Positions 8,971 to 17,870 of a stretch of DNA of 64,000 bases are shown here, piece after piece (position 1 is the stretch's first letter; each line of letters begins with the position of its first letter). The translations under genes and the position numbers were made by a program. The stretch is from Acidovorax radicis (lineage in GTDB: Bacteria > Pseudomonadota > Gammaproteobacteria > Burkholderiales > Burkholderiaceae_C), in the NCBI RefSeq assembly GCF_020510705.1, contig NZ_CP075184.1:186001-250000 (forward strand), written 5' to 3'. The notes beneath the pieces are model-generated. The model had not been told where the DNA came from. It searched no databases and was given only the letters and a program-made list of their open reading frames with translations.

Positions 8971-9350
8971 GGGGCACCCCCTTCGCGCACTGGCGTGAAC
9001 AGCACCAGCCCGCGCCCGTCCTTGTGTGCCACATGGGCCAACACGCGCAGGCCAATCACCACGGCCTCGGGCGCCACGCCCTCCACGCGGCTCATCATGC
9101 GCACGCCTTCATCCAGGTCGACCAGTGCCACGTTGTAGTGGCCGCCAGCGTCCACTTTGCGCGCGATCGTGCTCGTCGAATAGACAGTGCCCAGGCCGCC
9201 GGCGCGCACCCAGCGCAGGCCGCTGGCGCCGCAGTGCGGGCACAGCTCGCGCGGCGTGAATACGTGGCTTTGGCACTGCGGGCAGTGCTGTATGCAAATG
9301 CGGCCGGCGTCTAGCTCGGCCTGGTAATGGGTATGTGCGCTCAGGTGCAT
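8967..9350 (-). CDS. DUF35-type Zn-ribbon/OB-fold acyl-CoA-binding protein
   Basis: A 127-residue protein with an N-terminal rubredoxin-like zinc ribbon (CPQC at about 23-26 and CPHC at 37-40) and a C-terminal OB fold (GLGTVYSTSTIARKVDAGG). Such proteins bind thiolase-fold partners and deliver or hold acyl-CoA. The gene opens the operon and its stop overlaps the start of the thiolase-fold gene, which fits a two-subunit complex made in equal amounts. Confidence 0.88.
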   Translation of the reverse strand: MHLSAHTHYQAELDAGRICIQHCPQCQSHVFTPRELCPHCGASGLRWVRAGGLGTVYSTSTIARKVDAGGHYNVALVDLDEGVRMMSRVEGVAPEAVVIGLRVLAHVAHKDGRGLVLFTPVREGGAP

Positions 9351-9601
9351 GGTGTATTCGTCTCAGGCCTTTGGGCGGTCTATGGCTTTGTGGAATGCAG
9401 CATGCCTGCAAGGGCGGTGCGATTCAATTTGGCAATGCTTAAGACCTCCTTTGGCGGGGGCGGGCGGCATTCACGTTTGCGGACCCGGCAGCGGCTGAAG
9501 GCTGCCCCTTTTTGCGCTTCACACGTCACCCACAACGAAGCGTGGCAGCCCCGGCGTGAACGAAAATGGGCGCTGTTTATGGCAACTCAAGCGCATCCAC
9601 C

Positions 9602-10240
9602 ATGGCGTTAACCCACTGGCTTTTTTTCTGCAGCGTCTCTCTGCTGATGTGTTTTACCCCCGGTCCGGCCGTGCTGCTGGCGGTCTCCAACTCGATGGAC
9701 GTGGGCGCCAGGCGCACCGTGTTCAGCTCGATGGGCAGTTCGGCGGGCATCTTCGCCGTGTCGGGGCTGGCGATGATCGGCATGGGGGCCATCCTGGCGA
9801 CGTCGGCGAGCGCGTTTCTGGCCATGAAGGTGGTGGGTGCGCTCTACCTGGCATGGCTTGGCGTAAAGCGCTGGCGCAGCAACGAGGCATTGATCAACAA
9901 CGATGCCGGCCAGGCAACCACGCAACGCCGTGAGCGCAAAAACTGGCAATTGGTGGCCCAGGGGCTGGGCGTGTCGTTGACCAATCCAAAAGCCATCCTG
10001 TTCTTCTCGGCGCTGTTTCCGCAGTTCATCGTGTCCGATATGCCGCTGTTCACTCAGTACCTGCTGCTGACCACCACATTCGCAGTCTGCGCACTGATCT
10101 CACACGCCTTTTACGTGGTCCTCATTTCCATGGTGAAGCAGCACGTGGCGGCGCGCGCGAAGCTGTTCAACCGCATCGTTGGCGGCACCTTCATTGCACT
10201 GGGCTTGGGGTTGTTGACGACGAGGTCTAAATTGGCTTGA
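9602..10240 (+). CDS. LysE/RhtB-family amino acid exporter
   Basis: A 212-residue inner-membrane protein with about six hydrophobic segments. The N-terminus (FFCSVSLLMCFTPGPAVLLA) carries the PGP motif of the LysE/RhtB family, and GLGVSLTNPKAILFF is the second family signature. These carriers export amino acids or homoserine lactones. The ATG at 9602 is chosen because membrane segment 1 starts directly after it; an ATG at 9566 would add 12 residues. The gene is monocistronic and divergent from the 6091-9350 operon. The substrate is not predictable. Confidence 0.88.
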   Translation: MALTHWLFFCSVSLLMCFTPGPAVLLAVSNSMDVGARRTVFSSMGSSAGIFAVSGLAMIGMGAILATSASAFLAMKVVGALYLAWLGVKRWRSNEALINNDAGQATTQRRERKNWQLVAQGLGVSLTNPKAILFFSALFPQFIVSDMPLFTQYLLLTTTFAVCALISHAFYVVLISMVKQHVAARAKLFNRIVGGTFIALGLGLLTTRSKLA

Positions 10241-10458
10241 CGGCGCGAAGCGACGGGGCCCTGTATTGCGCGGTGGAGGTAGGCTTTAGGCGCGGCTTGG
10301 GAAAGGTGACGGGGTGGCTTGGGGCCGAAGCAGAGGTTCGATTTTCGCAACAACGGGCGTTCACTCTGCTGCGAAGTTGCATCAACTCGATCGATTGATA
10401 AACCTGACAGCTCGGCCTCAGATTTTGATCAGCGGCGCGCAACTGCCGCTCAACAGGC

Positions 10459-11454
10459 TCACGATTCAGGCTGCGCGACATGGGCGCTGACCGCAATGGC
10501 GCGGCCTTCTTCCGTCCGTCCGTAGTCGACGCCACCTGCCGGGGGTACCGTCGTGCGCGTCTCTCGATCGCGGCGAGCGAAGTGCGCGGGGGGACGACCG
10601 ACATTTCGGGTGAATGCGACGCTGAACGCGCTGGCCGAGCTGTACCCGACGCGCGCGGCGACGTCACCGACCGTCACACCCTCGCGGAGCAGGCTCTTGG
10701 CGAGCGCGATGCGCCATCCGAGCAAGTATTCCATTGGCGTCACGCCGACGAGTCGGCTGAACCGGGCGAAAAACGCAGACCGAGACATCGCGGCCTCACG
10801 CGCGAGCTCGGCGACGGTCCACGACGCGCTCGGCTGCTCGTGCATCCGCCGCATCGCCACAGCCAGCCGGTCGTCGGCAAGGCCGCGGACGAGGCCTGGC
10901 GAGGCCGCGCTCCCCGGCGCCGAGCGAAGCGCCTCAATCAGCAGCACATCCAGCAGGCGCGCGAGCACGACGTCGCGCCCGGGGCGCCGGGCGCGGAACT
11001 CCGCATAGATGAGCGACACGAGCGTGGTGAGCGCCGGCTCGCCGCGCACCTGCACAACCTGCGGCAGCAGCGACACCAATAGCCCCGCGTCAGGCGAGGC
11101 GAAAACGCAGTAGCCGATGAGCATCCGCAGATCTGGCGACGCGTTCGGATCGCCGTGCCGGATCTCACCGTCGGGGCGGAAGACGTACGCCGTCTCCTCC
11201 CCGTCCGCTGGCGGATCGAGGCTTGACACCGTGAAGTCGAATGCGGCTGGAACGAGGACGAAATCACCCTGATCGAGCACCAGGGGCTCCTGCCCCTCGA
11301 CGGTCAGCCGGGCTGCCCCCGCGATGATTGCGCAGAAGAACGGGAGCCCTGTCTCCGCGCGGCGCGCTATCCATTTTCCGGCGGCGGTGGCCATCTTGGC
11401 GAACGGAGCACTCGGGCGCAGGAGCGTGACGACCTCCGTGAGCGGATCAATCAT
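10459..11454 (-). CDS. AraC-family regulator with N-terminal cupin
   Basis: A 331-residue regulator. The first half is a cupin_6-type sensor domain (MIDPLTEVVTLLRP, DFVLVPAAFDFTV). The C-terminal third is a double helix-turn-helix of AraC type (WTVAELAREAAMSRSAFFAR, then GVTVGDVAARVGYSSASAFS). A GTG 18 bases upstream is also in frame, but the ATG at 11454 matches the usual family start. It is divergent from the alpha/beta hydrolase at 11593 across 138 bp and presumably controls it. Codon choice (many TCG, GTC and CGA codons) differs from the flanking genes, which suggests the pair arrived together. Confidence 0.88.
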   Translation of the reverse strand: MIDPLTEVVTLLRPSAPFAKMATAAGKWIARRAETGLPFFCAIIAGAARLTVEGQEPLVLDQGDFVLVPAAFDFTVSSLDPPADGEETAYVFRPDGEIRHGDPNASPDLRMLIGYCVFASPDAGLLVSLLPQVVQVRGEPALTTLVSLIYAEFRARRPGRDVVLARLLDVLLIEALRSAPGSAASPGLVRGLADDRLAVAMRRMHEQPSASWTVAELAREAAMSRSAFFARFSRLVGVTPMEYLLGWRIALAKSLLREGVTVGDVAARVGYSSASAFSVAFTRNVGRPPAHFARRDRETRTTVPPAGGVDYGRTEEGRAIAVSAHVAQPES

Positions 11455-11592
11455 TTCTGGACTATTAAACACTTAATTAGGACTTTGCATTGTATTCAGT
11501 CCTGTCGGCAAGCGGTATCGTTTGCCTGTCCGAGTGCACCGCCCGTGGTGTGCGAAGCCATTCGATCCCAAACCTCTAAAGGAAACCGTCTC

Positions 11593-12555
11593 ATGTCCAC
11601 ATCGATATCGTCCGTCGTCACTCTCCCGTCCGTCGCGCCGGTGCCCGTCGTGTCCGTCAGCCCCATCGTGCTGTCGGCGCCGGGGCGCGCCGTCCCGCTG
11701 CAGGTGCGTGTGTCCGCGCCAGTGACCGGCCGCGATCTCCCGATCGTCTTTTTTTCCCACGGACACGGCGCGTCCAACAACCTGTCGTCGCTCAACGGGT
11801 ACGGGCCGCTAGCGAATTACTGGGCCGCGCGCGGCTTCGTCGTCATCCAGCCGACGCACCTGTCGTCGGCCACCCTGCGCGGCGTCGTCGATCCCAACGG
11901 ACCCGAGGGAGCGCTCTTCTGGCGCTCTCGCGCCGAGGACATGACCCGTATCCTCGACGCGCTTGATGTGATCGAGGAGGCCGTGCCGGGGCTGAGCGGT
12001 CGGATGGACCGCGTTCGGGTGGCTGTAGCGGGGCACTCGCTTGGCGCCATGACGGCGGGAATGCTGCTCGGCCAGCGTGTCACCGACGCCGATGGTTCCG
12101 TGGTCGATCTGCGCGACCAGCGGATCACCGCCGGTGTCATCATCGCCGGGCCGGGCAATCCGACATTTCTCACCGGGGCCGCGCGGGACCGCTATCCGAT
12201 CCTGCGCACGCTTGACTTCTCCGCAATGACCGCGCCCGCGCTCGTAGTCGTCGGCGACCGGGACGTCAACCCGATGTTCTCCGACCAGGCAGAGTATCGG
12301 GCCGGCGCGTACACCCTGAGCCCGGGCCCCAAGGACCTGCTCACCGTGTTCGGAGGCGAACACATCCTTGGTGGGATCTCTGGCTATGACGCGGCGGAGA
12401 CGACCGACGAAAACCCGGCGCGCGTGGAGGCGGTGGCACAGCTGACGTGGGCCTATCTGCGCACCGCGCTCAATCCGGCAGACTCGGCGTGGAAGGCGGC
12501 GAGCGACGCGCTGCGCGGTGCGCCGAACCCGCTCGCTGGCGTCGCCGCAAAGTGA
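11593..12555 (+). CDS. Alpha/beta hydrolase (chlorophyllase/PET-hydrolase-like fold)
   Basis: A 320-residue serine hydrolase. The oxyanion region reads VFFSHGHGASNN, the nucleophile elbow is AGHSLGAMTAG (GxSxG), and a later Asp region (VVVGDRDVNPMF) and His (GGEHILGG) complete the triad. This pattern belongs to chlorophyllase-like/dienelactone-hydrolase-type esterases. The ATG at 11593 has AAGGAAA upstream. There is no clear signal peptide, though the N-terminus is hydrophobic and Pro-rich. Strong use of GTC for Val and TCG for Ser marks it, with the divergent AraC gene, as compositionally foreign to this neighbourhood. Confidence 0.82.
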   Translation: MSTSISSVVTLPSVAPVPVVSVSPIVLSAPGRAVPLQVRVSAPVTGRDLPIVFFSHGHGASNNLSSLNGYGPLANYWAARGFVVIQPTHLSSATLRGVVDPNGPEGALFWRSRAEDMTRILDALDVIEEAVPGLSGRMDRVRVAVAGHSLGAMTAGMLLGQRVTDADGSVVDLRDQRITAGVIIAGPGNPTFLTGAARDRYPILRTLDFSAMTAPALVVVGDRDVNPMFSDQAEYRAGAYTLSPGPKDLLTVFGGEHILGGISGYDAAETTDENPARVEAVAQLTWAYLRTALNPADSAWKAASDALRGAPNPLAGVAAK

Positions 12556-12813
12556 TGCGCGTCTGAATCCGCAAAGGGGGTAAGGCGTACTGGCGCGTAC
12601 CCCTGAAAGAGCCTCAAATTCTGGGCACTGACGGAACGTCCGCTCTTGGCCGACAGCACCCGTTCGCAAGGGCTGCGCGGGCGGCATCAACCTCCATTGC
12701 TACCGCTGAACCCAGTCGTGAGAACGGGAGCGGGTGAACCGCCTCTGGCCAACCACCCGTTGGTGTGCCCGTGCTTTCAATTGACCCCAGGCGGCCCCGC
12801 CCCTCCCTCCCGC

Positions 12814-13806
12814 TCACCCCGCCGTAATCCCCGCCGTCTTGATGACCTTGGCCCACTTGTCCAGCTCGCTGCGCAGGCGCTTGCGCATCTGCTCCTGTGT
12901 GCCCGGATCGGCCTCGGCTCCGGCCTCGAGCAGGCGCTGGCGCACGGCGGGGTCCTTGAAGGCGGTGTTGAAGTCGGTGTTGATCTTGTCCAGCACGGCC
13001 TGCGGCGTCTTGGCGGGGGCGAACAGGGCCGCCCACGAATACGCCTCGTAGCCGGGCAGGCCAGACTCCACGCCCGTGGGCACGTTGGGCAGCATAGCCG
13101 AGCGCTGGCGACTGGCGACGCCCAGCACCTTGATGCGGCCGGACTTGATGTGCTGCAGCGCCGTGGGTGCATCGCTGAACATCAGCTGCACTTGCCCGCC
13201 CAGCAGGTCGTTCATCGCCGGTGCGCTGCCTTTGTAGGGAATGTGCTGCAGCTTGGTGCCTGCCTCCATATTGAACAGCTCGCCCGCCAGGTGTGTGCCG
13301 CCGCCGTTGCCCGAAGAGCCATAGGCCAGCGGCGTGCCCTTCTTGGCCAGTGCGATCAGCTCCTGGATGGTGTTGGCAGGTACCGACGGATGGGCCACGA
13401 TGAACACGGGGAACATGGCGGCGAAGCTGATGGGCGCGAAGTCTTTCTCGATGTCGTAGGGCAGGTTACCCATCAGCGAAGGGTTGACCGAGTGGTGGAT
13501 GGCCCCCAGGAAGAGGGTGTAGCCGTCGGGCGCCTCGCGGGCCGCAGCCTGCGCCCCCACCACGCCGCCCGCGCCCGCGCGGTTGTCGATCACCATCGGG
13601 GTCTTCCAGATCTCGGACAGCTTTTGGCTCGCGACGCGGGCCGTGGTGTCCACGGGCCCGCCGGGCGGAAAGGGCACGATCAAGCGCACCGGCTTGCTCG
13701 GCCAGGCATCGGCGGCCAAAGACGGCAGCGCGTGCGTGGCGGCGCCCAGCAGGCCACCCGCGACAAGGTGACGGCGAGTGAGGGAGAGGATGGAGGGGGT
13801 GGTCAT
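12814..13806 (-). CDS. Bug/TctC-family periplasmic solute receptor
   Basis: A 330-residue tripartite-tricarboxylate-type binding protein. An N-terminal leader with two arginines (RRHLVAGGLLGAATHALPSLA) directs export, possibly through Tat. The mature part starts WPSKPVRLIVPFPPGGPVD, the phosphate-like loop binding the ligand carboxylate, followed by the family blocks GYTLFLGA, HIPYKGSAPAMNDLLGGQV and LPNVPT. It ends the leftward operon, 11 bp after the acyl-CoA ligase. No TctA/TctB membrane subunits are near, so it may act as a sensor or use a distant transporter. Confidence 0.92.
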   Translation of the reverse strand: MTTPSILSLTRRHLVAGGLLGAATHALPSLAADAWPSKPVRLIVPFPPGGPVDTTARVASQKLSEIWKTPMVIDNRAGAGGVVGAQAAAREAPDGYTLFLGAIHHSVNPSLMGNLPYDIEKDFAPISFAAMFPVFIVAHPSVPANTIQELIALAKKGTPLAYGSSGNGGGTHLAGELFNMEAGTKLQHIPYKGSAPAMNDLLGGQVQLMFSDAPTALQHIKSGRIKVLGVASRQRSAMLPNVPTGVESGLPGYEAYSWAALFAPAKTPQAVLDKINTDFNTAFKDPAVRQRLLEAGAEADPGTQEQMRKRLRSELDKWAKVIKTAGITAG

Positions 13807-13817
13807 GGTGTGTCTCC

Positions 13818-15326
13818 TTAAAGGGTGGCGGCGCGCTCTTGCAACTGGCGCTTGAGCACCTTGCCGTTGTGGCTGGTGGGCAGTTCGGTCACGGTGACGA
13901 TGTGGCTGGGTTGCTTGTAGGGCGCTAGCTGCTCGCGCAGCCGCGCGCGGGCGGCGGTTTCGTCAAAGCGGGCGCCGGGCGCCAGCTCGACAAAGGCGAT
14001 CACCTCCTCGTTGCCGTCCTGCTCCGGGCGGCCGATGACGGCGCTGCGCTGCACGCCGGGCAGCGCGTTGAGCACCAGCTCGACCTCGGCCGGATAGACG
14101 TTGAAGCCTGATCGAATGATCATTTCCTTGAGCCGCCCGACGACAAACAGCGCACCGTCGGCATGCAGCTCGCCCAGGTCGCCGCTGGCGTACCAGCCGC
14201 CATCGCGCATCACGGCGGCAGTGGCCTGCGGGTCGCGAAAGTAGCCGGCCATCAGGCCGCGCCCGCGTATCCACAGCTCGCCGCGCTCACCCACGCGCAA
14301 AGGCTGGCCGGTAATCGGGTCGGTGACCTGCACCTCGGCGCCCTCGACGACGTAGCCTGCACTGGTGTCTGGCCGCTGCTCGGACAGGCGCGTGAGGTAG
14401 ACCGAGCCCGCATATTCCGACAGCCCGTAGCCATGGTGCAGCGTCTGGCCAAAGGCCGCTTCGATGCGCTTTTTCAGCGTCAGGTCCAGCGGGCCCGCGC
14501 CGGTGTACACGTAACGCAGCGCGGGCGCCGTGGGGTGGGTGATGCCCTGCTCATGCAGCCAGGCCAGCAGCCGCGCGTACAGCGCGGGCGGCCCTTGCAG
14601 TTGCGAAATACCGTGGTGCGCCAGCGCATCGAGCAGGTCGGCGGGATCGAATTGGGGCCGCATCACGAGCTGCGCGCCCGCGTGCAGCGATGCCATCAGC
14701 ACCGTGCCCAGACCGAAGATGTGCGTCATGGGTACGAAGGCATAGCTGCGGTCCTGCGGCCCCAGCTGGCGCGAACCCGCCGACACCCGCGCAAACAGGG
14801 CCAGTCCGTCGTGCGTCACCATCACGCCTTTGGGCGCGCCGGTGGTGCCCGAGGTGAAAATCAGGGCCGCCACGTCATCCCGCAGCGGCGCTGGCTCGGG
14901 CTGCGCATCGGTGCGCACGGGGCTGTGCTGCATACCCGGCAGGGCAGAGCCCAAGGCGCTGTAGCGCAACGCGTGGGCGACCGCGCTGCGCGAGGCGCTT
15001 GCAGTGAAATACACCACGCGTGCATCGGCCTTGGTGGCAAAGGCATCGATCTCGCCGTTGGCCATGCGCGCGTTGACGCCACACGACCAGGCGCCCACGC
15101 GGCTGCAGGCCAGGATCAACGCAGCATGCTCGGGGCAGTTTTCGGCCACCACCAGCACCCGGTCGCCGGGGCGCACATCGATCGCTCGCAGCTCGGCCTC
15201 GGCCGTGTCGGTGAGCGCGGCCAGGTCGGCAAAGCTCAGGCTGGTGCCGTCCGGCAGGTGAATGAAGGGGCGCTGGGGCGCCTCGACCAGCCAGCGGTCG
15301 AGCAGCTGGTGAATGCGTGCTGTCAT
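13818..15326 (-). CDS. AMP-forming acyl-CoA ligase
   Basis: A 502-residue adenylate-forming enzyme of the ANL superfamily. The P-loop is LIFTSGTTGAPKGV, the A5 block is YGLSEYAGS, the hinge region GDLGELHADG and VVGRLKEMIIRSGFNVYP follow, and the catalytic Lys lies in LPTSHNGKVLKRQL. It activates a carboxylic acid to its CoA thioester with ATP. It sits between two Bug receptor genes (11 bp and 6 bp gaps), which suggests that receptor and ligase recognise the same acid. The chain or ring type cannot be told from sequence. Confidence 0.92.
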   Translation of the reverse strand: MTARIHQLLDRWLVEAPQRPFIHLPDGTSLSFADLAALTDTAEAELRAIDVRPGDRVLVVAENCPEHAALILACSRVGAWSCGVNARMANGEIDAFATKADARVVYFTASASRSAVAHALRYSALGSALPGMQHSPVRTDAQPEPAPLRDDVAALIFTSGTTGAPKGVMVTHDGLALFARVSAGSRQLGPQDRSYAFVPMTHIFGLGTVLMASLHAGAQLVMRPQFDPADLLDALAHHGISQLQGPPALYARLLAWLHEQGITHPTAPALRYVYTGAGPLDLTLKKRIEAAFGQTLHHGYGLSEYAGSVYLTRLSEQRPDTSAGYVVEGAEVQVTDPITGQPLRVGERGELWIRGRGLMAGYFRDPQATAAVMRDGGWYASGDLGELHADGALFVVGRLKEMIIRSGFNVYPAEVELVLNALPGVQRSAVIGRPEQDGNEEVIAFVELAPGARFDETAARARLREQLAPYKQPSHIVTVTELPTSHNGKVLKRQLQERAATL

Positions 15327-15332
15327 GGCCCC

Positions 15333-16313
15333 TCAATCCACCACGATGCCCTGGGTCACCGTGGCCCACATGGCGCGCTCCTTGGCGGCGCGTTCGGCCA
15401 GTTTCTGGGGGCTGCCCGTCCATTCGTCGTACCCCAGTTCCTTGTAGCGTTTTTTCAGATCCGGCTGGGCGAGGGCTGCATTGACGGCCTGGTTGAGCTT
15501 GGCCACCAGTTCGGGCGCCATGCCCCTGGGGCCATAGACGCCGTACCAGCCGCCCACGTCAAAGCCCTTGAGGCCCTCGATGCCCGACTCGGCGAAGGTG
15601 GGTACATCGGGCAGCGAGGCATTGCGCTGCGGCGAGGTGACGGCCAGCGCGCGCACCTTGCCGCTGTGGATGTAGGTGCTGGCCGTGCTGATGATGTCCA
15701 GCATCATGTTGAGCTGGCCGCCGATGACGTCGGTCATGGCTGGCGCGTTGCCCCGGTAAGGGACGTGGTTCATCTCGATGCCGCTGCGGTTGGCAAACAG
15801 CAGCGCACCCAGGTGGTTGGAGCCGCCCACGCCGGCCGAACCGTAGGCCAGCTTGCCGGGGTTGGCCTTGGCATAGGCCACCAGCTCGCGCACGTTCTTG
15901 TAGGGCTCGTTGTTGTTGACCACCAGCACGTTGTAGTAGCTCAGGATGGGGGCCACCGGCGCCAGGTCCTTGGCCGGGTCGAACGGCATCTTGGTCATCA
16001 CGTTGGGGCTGATGGTGATGGTGGGACTGGCGGCAAACCACAGCGTGAGGCCATCGGGCTTGGCGCGCACCACCTCGTTGCCGGCAATGGTGGCGTTGGC
16101 GCCGGTCTTGTTATCCACCGTGACCGGCAAGCCCAGCTCTTTGGACAGTGCCTGGCCAAACAGGCGCGCGCCCTGGTCCACCGGGCCACCCGCGGCATAG
16201 CCGACGATGAGGCGCACGGGCTGCGTGTCCTGGGCGGCGGCGGGGGACATGGCCAAGGCGAGGGGCGCCAGGGCCAGTGCGGCCATGGCAAGGCGGCGGT
16301 GGGAAGAATGCAT
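15333..16313 (-). CDS. Bug/TctC-family periplasmic solute receptor
   Basis: A 326-residue receptor with a clear signal peptide (MAALALAPLALAMSPAAAQD). The ligand loop is PVRLIVGYAAGGPVDQGARL, a slight variant of the usual proline-rich form, followed by GLTLWFAASP, MNHVPYRGNAPAMTDVIGG and LPDVPTFAESG. The ATG at 16313 has a strong GGAGACA ribosome site. It lies between a thiolase (276 bp upstream, with type-B repeat) and the acyl-CoA ligase (6 bp downstream). Confidence 0.92.
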   Translation of the reverse strand: MHSSHRRLAMAALALAPLALAMSPAAAQDTQPVRLIVGYAAGGPVDQGARLFGQALSKELGLPVTVDNKTGANATIAGNEVVRAKPDGLTLWFAASPTITISPNVMTKMPFDPAKDLAPVAPILSYYNVLVVNNNEPYKNVRELVAYAKANPGKLAYGSAGVGGSNHLGALLFANRSGIEMNHVPYRGNAPAMTDVIGGQLNMMLDIISTASTYIHSGKVRALAVTSPQRNASLPDVPTFAESGIEGLKGFDVGGWYGVYGPRGMAPELVAKLNQAVNAALAQPDLKKRYKELGYDEWTGSPQKLAERAAKERAMWATVTQGIVVD

Positions 16314-16477
16314 GGTTTGTCTCCGATAGGTCTTGTGGACAGCGATGGTGAACGCCAACCAGCGCCGTGGGAATCTGCTTTTGCCAAAGCCAGGGTTCAG
16401 GTCTTCTTAGGACGGCAGGTCCGTGACCTATTGCGGTGCGCCTCACCCGCGATGCATGAAACTTGCGCACCCTGAGA

Positions 16478-16586
16478 TCAGGGCAGCCGAGCAAGGGCCG
16501 CCCCGCAGCAAGGGCTGCGTCCCCCTTCCCTGAGCGCGAAGCGCGCAGAGAGAAAAGGGGGAAGGCGCGCGGCGCCTCAGGGGGTT
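16478..16586 (-). repeat. Type-B 3'-end repeat, copy 1
   Basis: About 110 bp starting three bases after the thiolase stop. On the sense strand it runs CCCCCTGAGGCGCC, a CCCCCTTT / AGGGAAGGGGG inverted pair, then GCAGCCCTTGCTGC. Three hairpins can form in a row. Near-identical copies lie at 19200, 21145 and 34988. Confidence 0.8.
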
Positions 16587-16589
16587 GTT

Positions 16590-17798
16590 TCAGATTCGCT
16601 CGAACACCGCCGCAATGCCCTGGCCGCCGCCGATGCACATCGTCTCCAGCCCGTAGCGGCCCTTGCGGCGCTGCAGCTCATGCAGCAGCGTGGCCAGAAC
16701 GCGCACGCCGGTGGCGCCGATGGGGTGGCCCAGCGAGATGCCTGAGCCGTTGACGTTGAGCTTGTGCGCGATGGCATCCTGGTCCTGCCATTCCCAGCCC
16801 TTGAGCACGGCCAGCACCTGGCAGGCAAACGCCTCGTTGAGTTCCACCAGGTCCATGTCTTCGAGTTGGAGGTTCAGGCGCGCCAGCAGCTTTTTCACGG
16901 CCGGCACCGGGCCAATGCCCATGTGCGAGGGCTCGCAGCCCGCCGCCGCCCAGCCTACCAGCGTGGCCATGGGCGTCAGGCCCAGCTCGGCCAGCTTGTC
17001 CTCGGCCACGATCAGGCAGGCGGCGCTCGCATCGTTTTGCTGGCTCGCGTTGCCGGCCGTGACGGTGCCGCCCGGCATCAGCGCGCGCAGCTTGGCCAGG
17101 CTTGCGGGTGTGGTCTCGGGCCGGAAGCCCTCGTCCTGGCTGAAAAGCACCGGGTCGCCCTTGCGCTGGGGCACCGGTACGGCAACGATCTCGTCGGCAA
17201 AGCGCCCCGCCGCCCAGGCCGCCGCCGCGCGCTGGTGGCTGCGCAGGGCATAGGCGTCGGCCTCTTCGCGGGTGATGCCGTAGTCGCGCGCCAGGTTCTC
17301 GGCGGTCTCGATCATTCCGCTGATCTTGCCGAAGCGCTCCACTGGCTGTGAGCGCTCGCGCCCGCGGTCCAGCCGGTCAAAAAAGCGCACGTTGCCCGAG
17401 CGAGCGCCCCAGCGCATGTCGGTGCTGTAGTACTCGATGTTGCTCATGCTCTCCACGCCGCCGGCAATCACGACGTCGGCGGCGCCGCTTTGCACCATCA
17501 TCGCGGCCGTGACGATGGCCTGCAGGCCGCCGCCGCAGCGGCGGTCCAGCTGCATGCCCGGCACCGACACCGGCAGCCCTGCCTGCAGCGCGGCCCAGCG
17601 GCCCACGCAGGGCACCTCGCTGTTGGCGTACGACTGGGCCAAGACCACGTCATCGATGCGCGCGGGGTCGATGCCGCTGCGCTGCACCACGGCACGCACG
17701 GTGGTGGCGGCCAGCTCCTCGACGGGCACGGGCCGCAGGCTGCCGCCGAAGGTGCCGACAGGGGTGCGAACGGGGGTGACGATGGCGGCTCTGCGCAT
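16590..17798 (-). CDS. Acetyl-CoA C-acyltransferase (thiolase)
   Basis: A 402-residue thiolase, cleaving 3-ketoacyl-CoA with CoA. The acylated Cys is in LDRRCGGGLQA (about residue 88), the catalytic His in LGHPIGATGVR and the second Cys in CIGGGQGIA, so the triad is complete. GNASQQNDASA is also typical. It is the fifth gene from the promoter of the leftward operon, 66 bp after the CoA-transferase with a type-A repeat in the gap. It would complete a beta-oxidation cycle with the hydratase and dehydrogenases. Confidence 0.94.
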   Translation of the reverse strand: MRRAAIVTPVRTPVGTFGGSLRPVPVEELAATTVRAVVQRSGIDPARIDDVVLAQSYANSEVPCVGRWAALQAGLPVSVPGMQLDRRCGGGLQAIVTAAMMVQSGAADVVIAGGVESMSNIEYYSTDMRWGARSGNVRFFDRLDRGRERSQPVERFGKISGMIETAENLARDYGITREEADAYALRSHQRAAAAWAAGRFADEIVAVPVPQRKGDPVLFSQDEGFRPETTPASLAKLRALMPGGTVTAGNASQQNDASAACLIVAEDKLAELGLTPMATLVGWAAAGCEPSHMGIGPVPAVKKLLARLNLQLEDMDLVELNEAFACQVLAVLKGWEWQDQDAIAHKLNVNGSGISLGHPIGATGVRVLATLLHELQRRKGRYGLETMCIGGGQGIAAVFERI

Positions 17799-17820
17799 GG
17801 TGGGTCTCCTTGGAATATGA

Positions 17821-17870
17821 ATAAAAATGGCCGCTGACGCTTATCAGATAAGCGCCACTAGCTATCAAGT
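17821..17870 (-). repeat. Type-A short palindromic repeat, copy 3
   Basis: Sense strand: TTGATAGCTAGTGGCGCTTA, spacer, TAAGCG, then GGCCATTTTTAT. The TGA stop of the CoA-transferase is inside the left edge. It is internal to an operon, between two co-directional genes. Confidence 0.75.

Noticed and set aside
14163-16475. 770-codon open frame on the plus strand
   Set aside because: It runs opposite two well-supported genes (ligase and Bug receptor) and crosses their boundary; composition is typical of antisense to high-GC coding sequence.
16478-16586. Type-B repeats as insertion-sequence ends
   Set aside because: No transposase, no target duplication seen, and position is fixed behind stop codons.
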